The position numbers were made by a program, and so were the translations under genes. A stretch of 64,000 bases of DNA from NCBI GenBank assembly GCA_009733715.1, contig WMKJ01000023.1, positions 1 through 64,000 on the forward strand, in the 5' to 3' direction. The notes beneath the pieces were generated by a model. That model made no database searches. It saw nothing but the letters and a program-made list of their open reading frames with translations, and had not been told where the DNA came from. The stretch comes from Herpomyces periplanetae (taxonomy: Eukaryota > Ascomycota > Laboulbeniomycetes > Herpomycetales > Herpomycetaceae). Positions within the stretch are counted from its first letter, which is position 1; every line of letters starts with the position of its first letter. Shown in pieces: positions 45,127 to 54,783 of this stretch.

Positions 45127-46075
45127 GAAGCTAAGTGAAGATTTTAACTTCACTTGACGCGCCAAATAAGTGTAACTGGATAATTGAGCATATAAGAATG
45201 ATACGGTAGTTATCGGGTGGAAATTTAATTTAGTATTGTGATTTAATTTAAGGCGAAATGGTCAAGCAAACGGTTTAGTGAGACTGGTATAAGGTATTGT
45301 TATTCAAGCTGCCACCAGGCTGTAAATTAGAGTCCACGTTAGAATAAATGATGTTAAACCCCCGAATATATCTCCTATAAATAATTCAGATAGTATATTA
45401 TAAAAGTATGTATGCGGAGAGCGTGAATAATGAGGATGCTTTATCGTTGATTTAATCGATGAAGCAGGGCGTGAGATCGACCGGGTAAGGTGTATGATGA
45501 CATTAATACACGTTATACCTAACGTATATAAAAGAAATCCAGATGTAGCGCGTAAATTTAGCGTACCAGCTACAATTCCAAGAACAAATGAACAAACAGA
45601 ACGGATGTTTGAAAGTGTCTAGATGGTCCAAAATACCATTTAAAAGGTTAGTAACATAGTTATTCACTTAAACAATGATAATTGAGCTTTGTATTATTTT
45701 TACCTGAGTATTATAGACCAAAGCATCATGAAAAATTGGATAAACGAGTAGGTCACGATTCGCCATAAGATAATACTAGCAATAATCAGTCGACAGAAAA
45801 CTTCTTCAATGGCAACCCTGCGATGGCGCGTCAATCACGAATCCTTTCAAGTCTACAATTTGGAAAAAATTGCCAAATCGAAGAATTTTTGAAGACTTAA
45901 ATCGCGGAATATTATTGAACCGCATCCCGTCGCTATAGGGAGATCAGGTGATATGATTAATAATCGAGGACACTTGCAGAAGGTTTTGAGTGCGCGTTTA
46001 AGGGAAGATGGAATGTTGGAGGAAGTAAATTGATCAAGATTAATAGAGATTTGGTTGTGTGATAAAATTTGTTTG
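45127..46075. other. mostly intergenic, with one candidate mini-gene
   Basis: 949 bases between SOM1 and the bL27 gene. A TCAGGTGA variant of the promoter motif lies at 45944-45951, 125 bp before the bL27 ATG. The only coding candidate is given separately. Confidence 0.45.
45459..45622 (+). CDS. Candidate 37-residue protein in two exons
   Basis: Exons 45459-45484 and 45535-45622 with a 50-nt intron (GTAAGG, CCTAACG, AAAAG). GG plus A gives Gly at the join. The product is MKQGVRSTGNPDVARKFSVP followed by ATIPRTNEQTERMFESV. The second exon reads like protein sequence, but I recognise no family and the first exon is short, so a chance frame cannot be excluded. Confidence 0.28.
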
Positions 46076-46834
46076 ATGAGTTCAAAACTGGGATTATTGG
46101 CGGGGGATAAATGGGGGGTGGTAAGGCTGTTGGGAAATGCAGCAAATGAATTTCAGAGAGAATGGAAGTCAACCAAGGGAATATCTTTGCAACAATGGGC
46201 ATGGCAATGGAAGCGCGACGCTCATCATAAATCAGAGGGATGTGCCAATGGACCAAAAGATGGACCTGGAAAACGTTTAGGTGCTAAAAAAGGAGATGGG
46301 GAAAAAGTAGTGCCGGGAAATATTATTTTTAGGCAACGTGGAACACATTGGCATCCCGGAGAAAATTGTTACATGGGACGTGATCATAGTATACATGCCG
46401 GCATAGCAGGTTATGTACGGTATTACCAAGACGAACTTAAGCACAAAGGTCGAAAATATATTGGTGTAGTATATGATAGATCGGAGTTTTTGCCCCGGGC
46501 TGTGGGTGAGCCCAGATCACGAAGAGTTCGATTAACCTTGGTAAAACGTACCGATTCAGCCCACTCTAATTTGACTGACAAGATAAATAGTGAAATTGGT
46601 GCGGATAATCAAGGGCAAATCAGACCGCCTATAAAAGAGCGACTTCCTCGTCGACGAGATTATATTAATCGAGAGCCAAATTGGAAAATTGGCAAGATTG
46701 GTCATAGTAACGAGAAGACCAACTCAAGCAAATTTAGGAATAAAGGCGGGTTAAATTTGGGCAATAAACGCATTACTCTAAAAGAAGCCATGACGAAAAA
46801 TAGTTCCACACGCCCCAGAAAGTTAAAATATTGA
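46076..46834 (+). CDS. MRP7: Mitochondrial large-subunit ribosomal protein bL27m
   Basis: Single exon of 252 residues from the ATG giving MSSKLGLLAGDKWG. The bL27 core is at about 66-160: GPKDGPGKRLGAKKGDGEKV, PGNIIFRQRGTHWHPGENCYMGRDHSIHA and GYVRYY. It contacts the peptidyl-transferase centre of the mitoribosome. The 65 residues before the core are Trp/Lys-rich and contain the import signal. As in yeast MRP7, a long basic C-terminal extension follows, here with GVVYDRSEFLPR and RPRKLKY at the end. The antisense open frame at 45957-46256 is a shadow. Confidence 0.93.
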   Translation: MSSKLGLLAGDKWGVVRLLGNAANEFQREWKSTKGISLQQWAWQWKRDAHHKSEGCANGPKDGPGKRLGAKKGDGEKVVPGNIIFRQRGTHWHPGENCYMGRDHSIHAGIAGYVRYYQDELKHKGRKYIGVVYDRSEFLPRAVGEPRSRRVRLTLVKRTDSAHSNLTDKINSEIGADNQGQIRPPIKERLPRRRDYINREPNWKIGKIGHSNEKTNSSKFRNKGGLNLGNKRITLKEAMTKNSSTRPRKLKY

Positions 46835-47247
46835 AAAAGATCACAGCAGTTGCTCTCTCATATTGATGGAAAAAGCGTTGGTCATTAATAAGGATATTTC
46901 ACGTTACCCTGATTCATTAGTTGTTACAGAATTGGGTTACCTTGACCAAAACGGGTATTCATATGCACACTCCACCCAATGAAAGCATAACCTTGGACGA
47001 ACTCTACTTTGGATAGTCGCATTTACCATATGTATCGTAGAGAAAAAGCTATGCCCTTTTTTTTAAGCGGCACAATAACTTATATTACATTGTGTTTATG
47101 CGAATATGTTTCACATGTCTAGCGTTGGGATTCGGTTCCAAGTAATTGTCAATATCAAGAATTTTTTAAAAAAGGTGAAAAGGCAGTTTAAACACGAAAA
47201 AGTGTGCGCAGAAACTAAATACTGAGAGTCAATATATACGTACAGTC
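46835..47247. other. intergenic region upstream of CNS1
   Basis: 413 bases. Contains a CACATG core near 47111. Nothing else recognised. Confidence 0.5.
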
Positions 47248-48453
47248 ATGAGTGAAACTATGATGACTTTAGGTCCAGATGTTAAGGGGAGTATACTGGA
47301 ATCTCGCGGTAAAACAAGTGAGGAGCTGTTATACGAGTTGCAACGACATCCATTGTTCATGACGAAGTTACCTGACACTAAGAAAGGTGATGATTGTGAA
47401 GAAAATGCAGAGCTAGAAGCTCTAAAATGTTTAGCGTACGAAGGAGGAAAATTAGAAGTTGGACAGAATTTTCGTGAGCAGGGTAATGAATGCGCTCGTG
47501 AGGGCCGATGGAGGGATGCGCGTGGGTATTATACGCAAGCATTAGATGTTTTAAACGGGAAATGTGAAGTTAGGCAGGGGGAAGATGATCAAAGTAATGA
47601 AGATGATGGGGAACGTATTGATGAACTAAAGTGTACATGTTACGCCAATCGAAGTTTGGCTGAAATAAAAATGGAAAATTTTGCATCAGCAGCAAGAGAT
47701 GCTAATCGAGCATTGCAAATTAACACTGAAAATGAAAAAGCTTTATACAGGTTGGCAAAAGCACATTATGAATTAGGGGATGAGGGGAAATTTAGGTCGG
47801 CGAAACGGGCGGAACATTTGGAATTAGCATTACTGGCCATAGAGCGTGCCAAACTAATAAAGTATGGAGAAAAGGAGATTCGTGAATTGCGGGATAAGAT
47901 TTTGGAAAGAAAACGATTGGTTAAAAAACTTGACAAGGAGCGGCATGAGCGTGTGAGAAAGGAAGAACTCCACAAAAAAGAATTAGCAAGAGCTATATTA
48001 TCAAGAAAATGGATTAAGAACAAAGACAATCAACTAATTTATCAAGAACCAACTATTAACGCTGACGATGCAAAAATCCAACTTTTGGACGGAGAAGATG
48101 GTGCAGAAGAGATAGTTTTACCCATATTAGTCTTATACCCAATGAAAGGATCTACAGATTTTCTCAAGAGTGTTAGTGAAATGGCTAGAATTTGTGATAT
48201 ATTGAGCAGTTTATGTGGAGAAAATGAAGAGCTGCAAGATGCACAATATCAAGGGAATCATGAACTACACTGTTACGTATTTCTCGATAAGTTTAACGTG
48301 CGACGATTAACACAAAACGAAACCATAGATGACGTCATTCGACGAGACCAACTGGGTTATGGATTGCTCCAAAAGGGAATTCTAGAACTTTACGTCGTAC
48401 GTCGCGCAGAAGAAGAAGATTGGGTTCGACAGTGCCACGTGCGTATACGGTAA
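47248..48453 (+). CDS. CNS1: CNS1/TTC4-type TPR co-chaperone
   Basis: Single exon of 401 residues. CNS1 is a Hsp90/Hsp70 co-chaperone essential in yeast, also linked to translation elongation. The N-terminus has the family feature ELLYELQRHPLFMTKLP. Three TPRs lie at about 70-200: FREQGNECAREGRWRDARGYY, CYANRSLAEIKMENFASAARDANRAL and KALYRLAKAHYELG, with the Asn/Lys carboxylate-clamp residues. A charged coiled coil (about 205-255) and a C-terminal wheel domain (about 275-401) with LPILVLYPMKGSTDFL follow. It precedes topoisomerase III on the same strand by 230 bp, or by only 25 bp if the upstream ATG is used. Confidence 0.93.
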   Translation: MSETMMTLGPDVKGSILESRGKTSEELLYELQRHPLFMTKLPDTKKGDDCEENAELEALKCLAYEGGKLEVGQNFREQGNECAREGRWRDARGYYTQALDVLNGKCEVRQGEDDQSNEDDGERIDELKCTCYANRSLAEIKMENFASAARDANRALQINTENEKALYRLAKAHYELGDEGKFRSAKRAEHLELALLAIERAKLIKYGEKEIRELRDKILERKRLVKKLDKERHERVRKEELHKKELARAILSRKWIKNKDNQLIYQEPTINADDAKIQLLDGEDGAEEIVLPILVLYPMKGSTDFLKSVSEMARICDILSSLCGENEELQDAQYQGNHELHCYVFLDKFNVRRLTQNETIDDVIRRDQLGYGLLQKGILELYVVRRAEEEDWVRQCHVRIR

Positions 48454-48483
48454 AGAAGGGAAAGGATGTTGGATTTGGATGAG

Positions 48484-48530
48484 GGCGGGAGCGGAAGCGG
48501 GAGCGGGAGCGGGAGCGAGAGCGGAAGCAG
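48484..48530 (+). repeat. GGGAGC/GGAAGC hexanucleotide repeat
   Basis: Imperfect tandem purine-rich repeat just upstream of TOP3. In the TOP3 frame it would encode an Ala/Gly run. Confidence 0.85.
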
Positions 48531-48682
48531 AAACGGGAATTGGGACAACCGCGATCGCAACCTTGATATTGGCATTCACATCTCCTGTAACTTCGAACCC
48601 TATCTCCTATCGCCTAAGCGTTCCACCACCTTTCCAACTTGCATATCTCTCTACTGGTTATCTCATCCATATTTCCCATACA

Positions 48683-50608
48683 ATGAATGACCGCGTACTC
48701 TGCGTGGCAGAGAAAGCAAGCATAGCTAAGGCTGTGGCTAGACATCTCTCAAATTGTCCAGGCGCTTCAGATGTTCAAACTAGGGATATCTCGGGGTTCA
48801 AGTATGCCAAAAATTATGAATTTCGCTACGATTTCGGACGTCAGCTCTGGGGAAAGTGTGGAATCACATTTACTAGCGTTGCTGGGCACTTAACAGAACT
48901 TGAATTTGACGGAGAATATCGTAAATGGACATCGTGTAAACCGGGGGATTTATTTGACGGGCGCTTAATTACTTACGTAAAGGATGAATATCGAGCTGTA
49001 GCTAGGAATATTGAAAGTTTAGCAAGATACTCGAGAGTACTATTTATTTGGACTGATTGTGATCGTGAAGGGGAGCAAATTGGGCGAGAAATACGAGACT
49101 GTGCTAGGAAATCGCATCCCTCAATAATCGTTAAGCGAGCCATTTTCAACAATATTGAAAGAAACCATGTTATACATGCCGCACAAAATCCCGGAGAACT
49201 TGACGAACGAGCGGGTGAAGCAGTTGTCGCACGTATGGAACTAGACTTACGAATCGGAGCATCATTCACAAGATTGTTAACGTTAAACTTACAACCAGTC
49301 AGTGAAAAATTGCATAATCGAGTGATCAGTTATGGATCGTGCCAATTTCCTACACTAGGTTTAGTGGTAGATAGATATTGGAAGGTACAACGATTCCAAC
49401 GGGAGGAATTTTGGCGAATTGACATTGAATTGCTCATTAGGGGAGTTCGAGTCAAATTTGGGTGGAAGCGTGGCAAATTGTTCGACCGATTAGCTGCAAT
49501 ATTAATTTATGAATCATGTATGGGTAAAACTGCCAAAGTTGATAAACTGGAGAAGAAAGTTAGGCGAAAATGGAAGCCCTTACCACTTACGACGGTCGAT
49601 CTACAAAAGTGTGGTACTAAATTTTTGGGCATGGATAGTCAACGTGTGATGAAAGTTGCCGAGGATTTGTACACGAAAAGTTTAATTAGCTACCCTCGTA
49701 CGGAAACCGATCAATTTGAGACCGGTATGGACTTAAAAGGATTAATCAGACGACAGGAGAATTCAAGGATATGGGGTGAATATTCTCGAAGTTTATTAAA
49801 TGAACCGTCCAAGTATGATTCACCGCGAAAGGGTAAAAGAAATGATAAAGCGCATCCTCCTATTCATCCTGTTAACTTTATCGAACTAAGTAAATTATCG
49901 ATGGAAGAGAAAACAATTTATGAATTTGTGGTAAGACGCTTTTTAGCGTGTTGTTCCCACGATGCTATAGGTGAACAAAGAAAAATTGAAATAACCTGCG
50001 GAGGATTTGATGCTACAGATAGTGGAAGAGAGAGGTTTATAGCTACAGGGCTCCGGGTGGTTGAAAGAAATTATTTGGACATATACAAGTATGATAAATG
50101 GGAATCAAGCAGTGAAGAATTACCCGAGATGACAGTTGGGGAGGAGTTTACACCGGATGTACTAGAATTGCGCTCAGGGTTTACAGTCGGGCCATCATAT
50201 TTAACTGAACCGGAATTAATCGGTTTAATGGATAGTCATGGAATCGGAACGGACGCAACTATGGCAGAGCATATACTAAAGATACGTGAACGTGAGTATG
50301 TTGTAGCGCGTAAGAAGACGAAGAAAGGTGGAGACAAATCAACGGGGGTGGGTTCAGGTATTCTTGAATTTATACCTAGCCGGTTAGGTTGTGCTTTGAT
50401 TGAGGGATATGAGGAGTTAAATTTGGAGAAGAAGATGAGTAAACCCAATTTACGAAGGGAGATGGAATTAGAGTTAGGATACGTTTGTCAAGGGCTTAAA
50501 AGTCGATCTGATCTTGTAAGGGAGCAGATTAACTTATATCGTAACATATTTTACCAGACGGAACAACGCATGGCTATACTTAAAGCTACTATTAGCAAAC
50601 ACATGTGA
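48683..50608 (+). CDS. TOP3: DNA topoisomerase III (type IA)
   Basis: Single exon of 641 residues from MNDRVLCVAEKASIAKAVA, close to the 656 of yeast. The enzyme cuts one strand and, with Sgs1/BLM and Rmi1, dissolves double Holliday junctions. The TOPRIM domain has VAEKASIAKAVA and WTDCDREGEQIGREI. The catalytic Tyr is residue 337 in LISYPRTETDQF. HPPIHPVNF, SVNCxxxxx-like strand-passage region and ELIGLMDSHGIGTDATMAEHI are present. No C-terminal zinc fingers are seen, as in yeast. The frame is open upstream to an ATG at 48479, which would add 68 residues with Ala/Gly repeats and a hydrophobic stretch; this may be an alternative targeting form or 5' UTR. Confidence 0.95.
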   Translation: MNDRVLCVAEKASIAKAVARHLSNCPGASDVQTRDISGFKYAKNYEFRYDFGRQLWGKCGITFTSVAGHLTELEFDGEYRKWTSCKPGDLFDGRLITYVKDEYRAVARNIESLARYSRVLFIWTDCDREGEQIGREIRDCARKSHPSIIVKRAIFNNIERNHVIHAAQNPGELDERAGEAVVARMELDLRIGASFTRLLTLNLQPVSEKLHNRVISYGSCQFPTLGLVVDRYWKVQRFQREEFWRIDIELLIRGVRVKFGWKRGKLFDRLAAILIYESCMGKTAKVDKLEKKVRRKWKPLPLTTVDLQKCGTKFLGMDSQRVMKVAEDLYTKSLISYPRTETDQFETGMDLKGLIRRQENSRIWGEYSRSLLNEPSKYDSPRKGKRNDKAHPPIHPVNFIELSKLSMEEKTIYEFVVRRFLACCSHDAIGEQRKIEITCGGFDATDSGRERFIATGLRVVERNYLDIYKYDKWESSSEELPEMTVGEEFTPDVLELRSGFTVGPSYLTEPELIGLMDSHGIGTDATMAEHILKIREREYVVARKKTKKGGDKSTGVGSGILEFIPSRLGCALIEGYEELNLEKKMSKPNLRREMELELGYVCQGLKSRSDLVREQINLYRNIFYQTEQRMAILKATISKHM

Positions 50609-50947
50609 TGACTTGATTAACCAAATGGAATGGGATAGACTAGTACGTTCTGCTGACCCGACGTGCATGAAATATTTTTGGCGGAGTAAGTTTAGTGTAG
50701 ACCAGGCCAGTATGCGCTATAATTTGACTTGGAATGTTAATATTTGTAATTGTAGCGCGTATGCAGTGTAATTTATAATTCTCGCGTGTAAATGCATGCA
50801 AGCTTAGGTTAATCCATGTAACCTAATTTGGTAAATAGGGAATAATGAACTTTTACGTTTAACGTGCGAAGGCTAGCTGTTCATGAATGAACACTACTCT
50901 GTAAACTTTGTAGCGGGACGTGTTGGGAGACGGCTATAAGTTATTAC

Positions 50948-50973
50948 AAATATATATATGTATATATATATGC
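50948..50973 (+). repeat. (TA)n tract
   Basis: Near-perfect TA dinucleotide run interrupted once by G. Confidence 0.85.
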
Positions 50974-52074
50974 GTTAAATTTATAATAAGATGGGAAAAA
51001 TATTTGTCAACCCGATAATGGACGGATAGGATATAGATGTTAAAACGGTTTCGAAGGTAATGCTTGCTAAGGGCTATATGATAGAATTAGTGTATCGTAT
51101 CGTATGGCTATATGAAATTTTCTAGAGACGCTCCTTAACATCAAGTTTTAAATGCGTGTGGATGAGATACCCACAAGAAAAATACTGACACACGTAGAGA
51201 TCCAAACACAGACATGTACACAAGTGTATCCAGATAATTATTACAAAAAGAACAATTGAGTTTGAGCCTTTCCAAAATTATACCCTTTTAGAAATCCTCC
51301 CCAAATAAAGCTCGGCCATTCCCATCTCACCTTTCTCCCTTGTCTCGTCTCATCCTCCACTCTCACCACTCCTCCCCGTCTCATCCTTCTTCCTCTCTGG
51401 GAAGTACCGCTTGGCCCAATCTCACCGAATCTGAGCGGCACCTTCCCTCTTCGTAGCTGATTTCATAAACCACATCAGGTGACTGTACGGATTTAGACCT
51501 AGCCCCTTCCTTTGGTCCTTCCTTTTCTGGCGTGCAATTTACGGTGAGTTGGCGTACCTAGTTCACCTTCCCCTTTAGGATGGCTCGTCCCATCTTCCTT
51601 CTAATTACCCAATTTGGCAATTCTCCCCGATATGTCCACGTGATTACCCTTCGGTTATTTAACGCTCAAAATTTCGATTTCGTGATGCTTCAACGAGAAA
51701 GTTTTTACTTTAGAAAATTAATTGTGGTCTTGATAATTGTTGCTGTAATAGATTATTATTATTATTATTACAGTTATCTTCTAAATTTCATCACTCTTTG
51801 ATTTAATCCTCTTTACCGTTCCTTTCTTTCACCGCAGGCTTATACCGCTCCTTTATCTTTACCGCGCTTCTCCTTTTCCTTTTGCCCTTCCTCCTGAAAC
51901 CCATTTTGTAACACACCGTCATCTTGGTTGTCGTTTTCGTAGTGGTAGTAACGGCAGACGAAGTGAAAGCCACCTCTTTAATAGTATACCTATCATTAAT
52001 GATTTGTGTACTCGCACCTGCAGAGCGGCTAGAGGCTAATAAAACGTTTAAAGAAAATATTACTAGTAACTCTC

Positions 52075-52125
52075 ATTCTCACCCTCACCCTCACCCTTTC
52101 TCTCTCCCTCTCCCTCACCCTCCTA
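52075..52125 (+). repeat. CACCCT/CTCCCT hexanucleotide repeat
   Basis: Imperfect tandem pyrimidine-rich repeat in the putative promoter of the wall protein gene. Confidence 0.75.
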
Positions 52126-52661
52126 CTTTCGCTTTCGCTTTCTTGCTCATACTCTCATGGTAATTACTACAGCCGTCTTCGCTATCACAATCGCTGTCGC
52201 CTTCGCCTCACTCGTAACATTTCTGCCTATTCTTGCAGCCACTAATGCGGCGGGCTCACATTTTGATCCAGATTGAGTGGCAGTAGCACTTTTAATTTCC
52301 CTTTTCCATCTCCTCTTGCTACACAGTTTGACTTCTTGGATTTACCTCTATCGCTTTGACTTTCACTTCTTTCTATATACTTTTGTCAATACGATACAAT
52401 AGCTCCCGCTTAATTTGGTATCCCACATATTCACGCTCCTGCTCGAACTCACACTCGTACTCGCGTACACCAACCTTTCTCCACTGACATTGACATTTAC
52501 ACATCCGCTACTTCATCTCCATCAACGCTTGCACATCCGGAAACGCAAAGAAAACAATCAAATCCCACCACTGAGACTGACGCACCTAATATTTTCAGTG
52601 ACGATAGTCACTACTTACTAGACAAAACTTCTCCCGGTGTTGTTTCCCATTACCCGTCAAA

Positions 52662-53591
52662 ATGTTCTTTTTCTTCTTACTCGCTCTACCCGCCGTATCC
52701 GCCATTTCACTTTTCAATTTTACTCCACGCGTTACTCAACCCTTAGGTCCGCAATGTGAAAAATTATACATGCAACAGATACCCGCGTGCTCCCCTTCAG
52801 ATTTTTCATCAAACTCCTCCAAAGCGCGATGTTCAAAGCAATGTATTCAATCCTTATTGCAAATTCAAACGTCCATACAAACCGCTTGTGCAGCGGACAA
52901 CGTCGATTCCGAAAGCTTGATCGGCTTTTTTATGCGTGGTGAAGGCTTACAAGTCTTACGCTGCATGAAAATTCAACCTGATCCTGCCGTTCCTCCGCCA
53001 GCTGGTTCACAACCATCATCACCACCGTCTCCCTCTCCCACCTCCCCGTCGCCACCGCCGTCTCCATCACCGCCGCCTGCGTCTGCGGCTTCACCAACTC
53101 CTGCCACACCCATGCTAGGTGAAATCATGACAACATCTTCCGAGTTGTCTGCAAGCACGACAAATGCAGCAAATGGAATGGGTATAAATGCTTCTTCAGT
53201 TAATAGTTTATCATCTAACGTTGTGCCACTTTCACCTACGACTATAGTATCATCTTCGGCTACACCATCGAATAAATTTCAAGGCAAAACTAGCACAGAC
53301 TCTGCATTGACTACAAAGACTACGGCTTCCTCCGGTACAAGTTCGATCGTCGTAGTACCACTCTCACCTAGTTCATCCACAGGCACGGCTACCAGCACTA
53401 GTGCATCGTCAACTTCATCTGCAAACGGTTCAGGTGGAAAATCAAAATATTCCGATAATAGCTCAGGTGGTGGAAGTCCATTTGATTCACAAGCGCAACT
53501 CTCGGAAAGTTCAACGTTACCGCCAGTTTCACTTTTTCTCGGTATATCATTGCAGGTACTTTTGCTTGCTTTATCCTTAACATACTTGTAA
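52662..53591 (+). CDS. GPI-anchored cell-surface protein with a six-Cys N-terminal domain
   Basis: Single exon of 309 residues. A signal peptide (MFFFFLLALPAVSA) is followed by a compact domain with Cys at about 32, 43, 57, 61, 76 and 101, containing QQIPACSPSDF, CSKQCIQSLLQIQTSIQTAC and GLQVLRC. After it comes a Pro-Ser block (about 107-145), then about 130 residues rich in Ser/Thr, suitable for O-mannosylation. A terminal hydrophobic tail, VSLFLGISLQVLLLALSLTYL, acts as a GPI signal. This is the standard layout of fungal GPI cell-wall proteins. The Cys domain resembles an uncharacterised domain found in ascomycete GPI proteins and is not the eight-Cys CFEM. PGA2, needed for GPI-protein traffic, lies next to it. 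Confidence 0.88.
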   Translation: MFFFFLLALPAVSAISLFNFTPRVTQPLGPQCEKLYMQQIPACSPSDFSSNSSKARCSKQCIQSLLQIQTSIQTACAADNVDSESLIGFFMRGEGLQVLRCMKIQPDPAVPPPAGSQPSSPPSPSPTSPSPPPSPSPPPASAASPTPATPMLGEIMTTSSELSASTTNAANGMGINASSVNSLSSNVVPLSPTTIVSSSATPSNKFQGKTSTDSALTTKTTASSGTSSIVVVPLSPSSSTGTATSTSASSTSSANGSGGKSKYSDNSSGGGSPFDSQAQLSESSTLPPVSLFLGISLQVLLLALSLTYL

Positions 53592-54420
53592 GTAATTGCT
53601 TGCTACACTTCTCCATCTTGCCGCTTCTAGGTTTTGTTCTGTCTGTGTAAACTCTTTCGCCTTTGTCTTAATCATGATTTAAACGTCCGTACTAGCTGGC
53701 TTGTGTACGTATATACAAGCGCATTTACGTGAACTGGCATGTTTACTGGCGTCATTCTGCCTTCATGGCACCTGAAAATGCTATGCCCCGTGTACCGGGT
53801 TTTGAGTGTAATTTAATTACACAGGCAGCTTGATACATGTCTTGAACTCTTCATTTTAATGTTTCTTCCATTCATACACCCATACTCCTTTCGATCAAGC
53901 CGCTAGTCAGTTTGAGTTTCTTCCTCTTTGCTTCACCCCCCGGGGGGTAAGGGGTTTTAAATTTGATTTTAGTCAGATTTTTGTGTTCATGCATTTTGAT
54001 CTGCCCTTGAATACCACCACATCTTTTACTAACCTGAGCCATCGACCTAAAGTTTTTAACATGCGCGATAATTTTACTCGAGAAATACATCCCTACTTTA
54101 CTAATTGAGCAAACTAATCGGACGAAATTTCTCATACTCTCTGCGTACGCGCGTGTAAATCGTCCGAAACTCACTCTTTTCTTCATTTATACCCACTGTA
54201 CACTCTACCTCACTACAGGCTATAGTTTTGCTGGAAACCAATAATTGGTTCATCAACTTAAGAAATCTCGAAAATTTTCAGGCACACGTACATGATCTAC
54301 CAAAGGAAAGGTGTACAAGGTCCTCTTCGTTCGTCTACCCCCACCTAGTTTTTGTCAAGAGGAGAGGAGGCAAAGGTTTAGCAAGTGTCGGTTTTAACGT
54401 ATACAGCAATTGTCTGCAAG
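53592..54420. other. intergenic between wall protein and PGA2
   Basis: 829 bases. It contains a perfect C6G6 palindrome at 53936-53947. No gene seen. Confidence 0.5.
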
Positions 54421-54783
54421 ATGGAAGCACGAATGAAGTCCGCCAATGAATTTATGTCACAGTACGATGAGGAGAATTTAAATGGAAGCTCTCGGAGTAA
54501 TCAGGTGTATAGGTTTGATAAAGTCTTTTCCAAACTCATAACTCGCGTACTAGCGCGGTTCAACCTTGACGGACGTACTTTGGTGCGTATCTGTTTGATC
54601 ATCGGGGTGTACACGCTTGTAATTCGACCGTTATTGGAATGGGCTGTCAAAAAAGCACAAGGTCATGGGTACAAAGAGGAAGAGAGAAAAGATCGTAACG
54701 GAAAAGGAATTGAGAGCCAGCAATTCCGCGATATTCGTACAGAAAATTTGGTAGATTGGGGAAGCCGTGCTAATCTGAGATAG
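54421..54783 (+). CDS. PGA2: PGA2-like ER protein (processing of Gas1)
   Basis: Single exon of 120 residues from MEARMKSANEFMSQYDEENL. A hydrophobic helix, RICLIIGVYTLVIRPLLEW, sits after FNLDGRTLVR, followed by a basic/acidic cytosolic tail with NLVDWG. This reproduces the fungal PGA2 family pattern of a tryptic basic turn, one helix with GxYxLxRP, and a charged tail. PGA2 is an ER/nuclear-membrane protein required for maturation of GPI protein Gas1 and vesicle traffic. The N-terminal extension is longer than in yeast. The position next to a GPI protein gene may be chance. Confidence 0.75.
   Translation: MEARMKSANEFMSQYDEENLNGSSRSNQVYRFDKVFSKLITRVLARFNLDGRTLVRICLIIGVYTLVIRPLLEWAVKKAQGHGYKEEERKDRNGKGIESQQFRDIRTENLVDWGSRANLR

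Larger units (their letters stand above)
50609..52661. other. long gene-free region
   Basis: 2.05 kb. It has an AT dinucleotide tract, a pyrimidine-rich block at 51260-51580, a CACGTG at 51637-51642, a (TTA)n run near 51750 and CACCCT repeats near 52075-52125. The open frames on either strand follow the base bias. It may serve as an extended promoter for the wall protein gene. Confidence 0.5.

Noticed and set aside
51241-51560. Minus-strand frames rich in Glu, Gly and Arg
   Set aside because: Purine-run artefact of a pyrimidine-rich block on the plus strand; no splice sites or motif agree.
51924-52163. Plus-strand frame ending in His-Pro repeats
   Set aside because: Encoded by a CACCCT repeat and preceded by a valine run from GTAGT/GTCGT sequence; no ATG context or homology.
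53936-53947. C6G6 palindrome
   Set aside because: Too short and isolated to call a terminator or structured RNA in a eukaryotic 3' flank.
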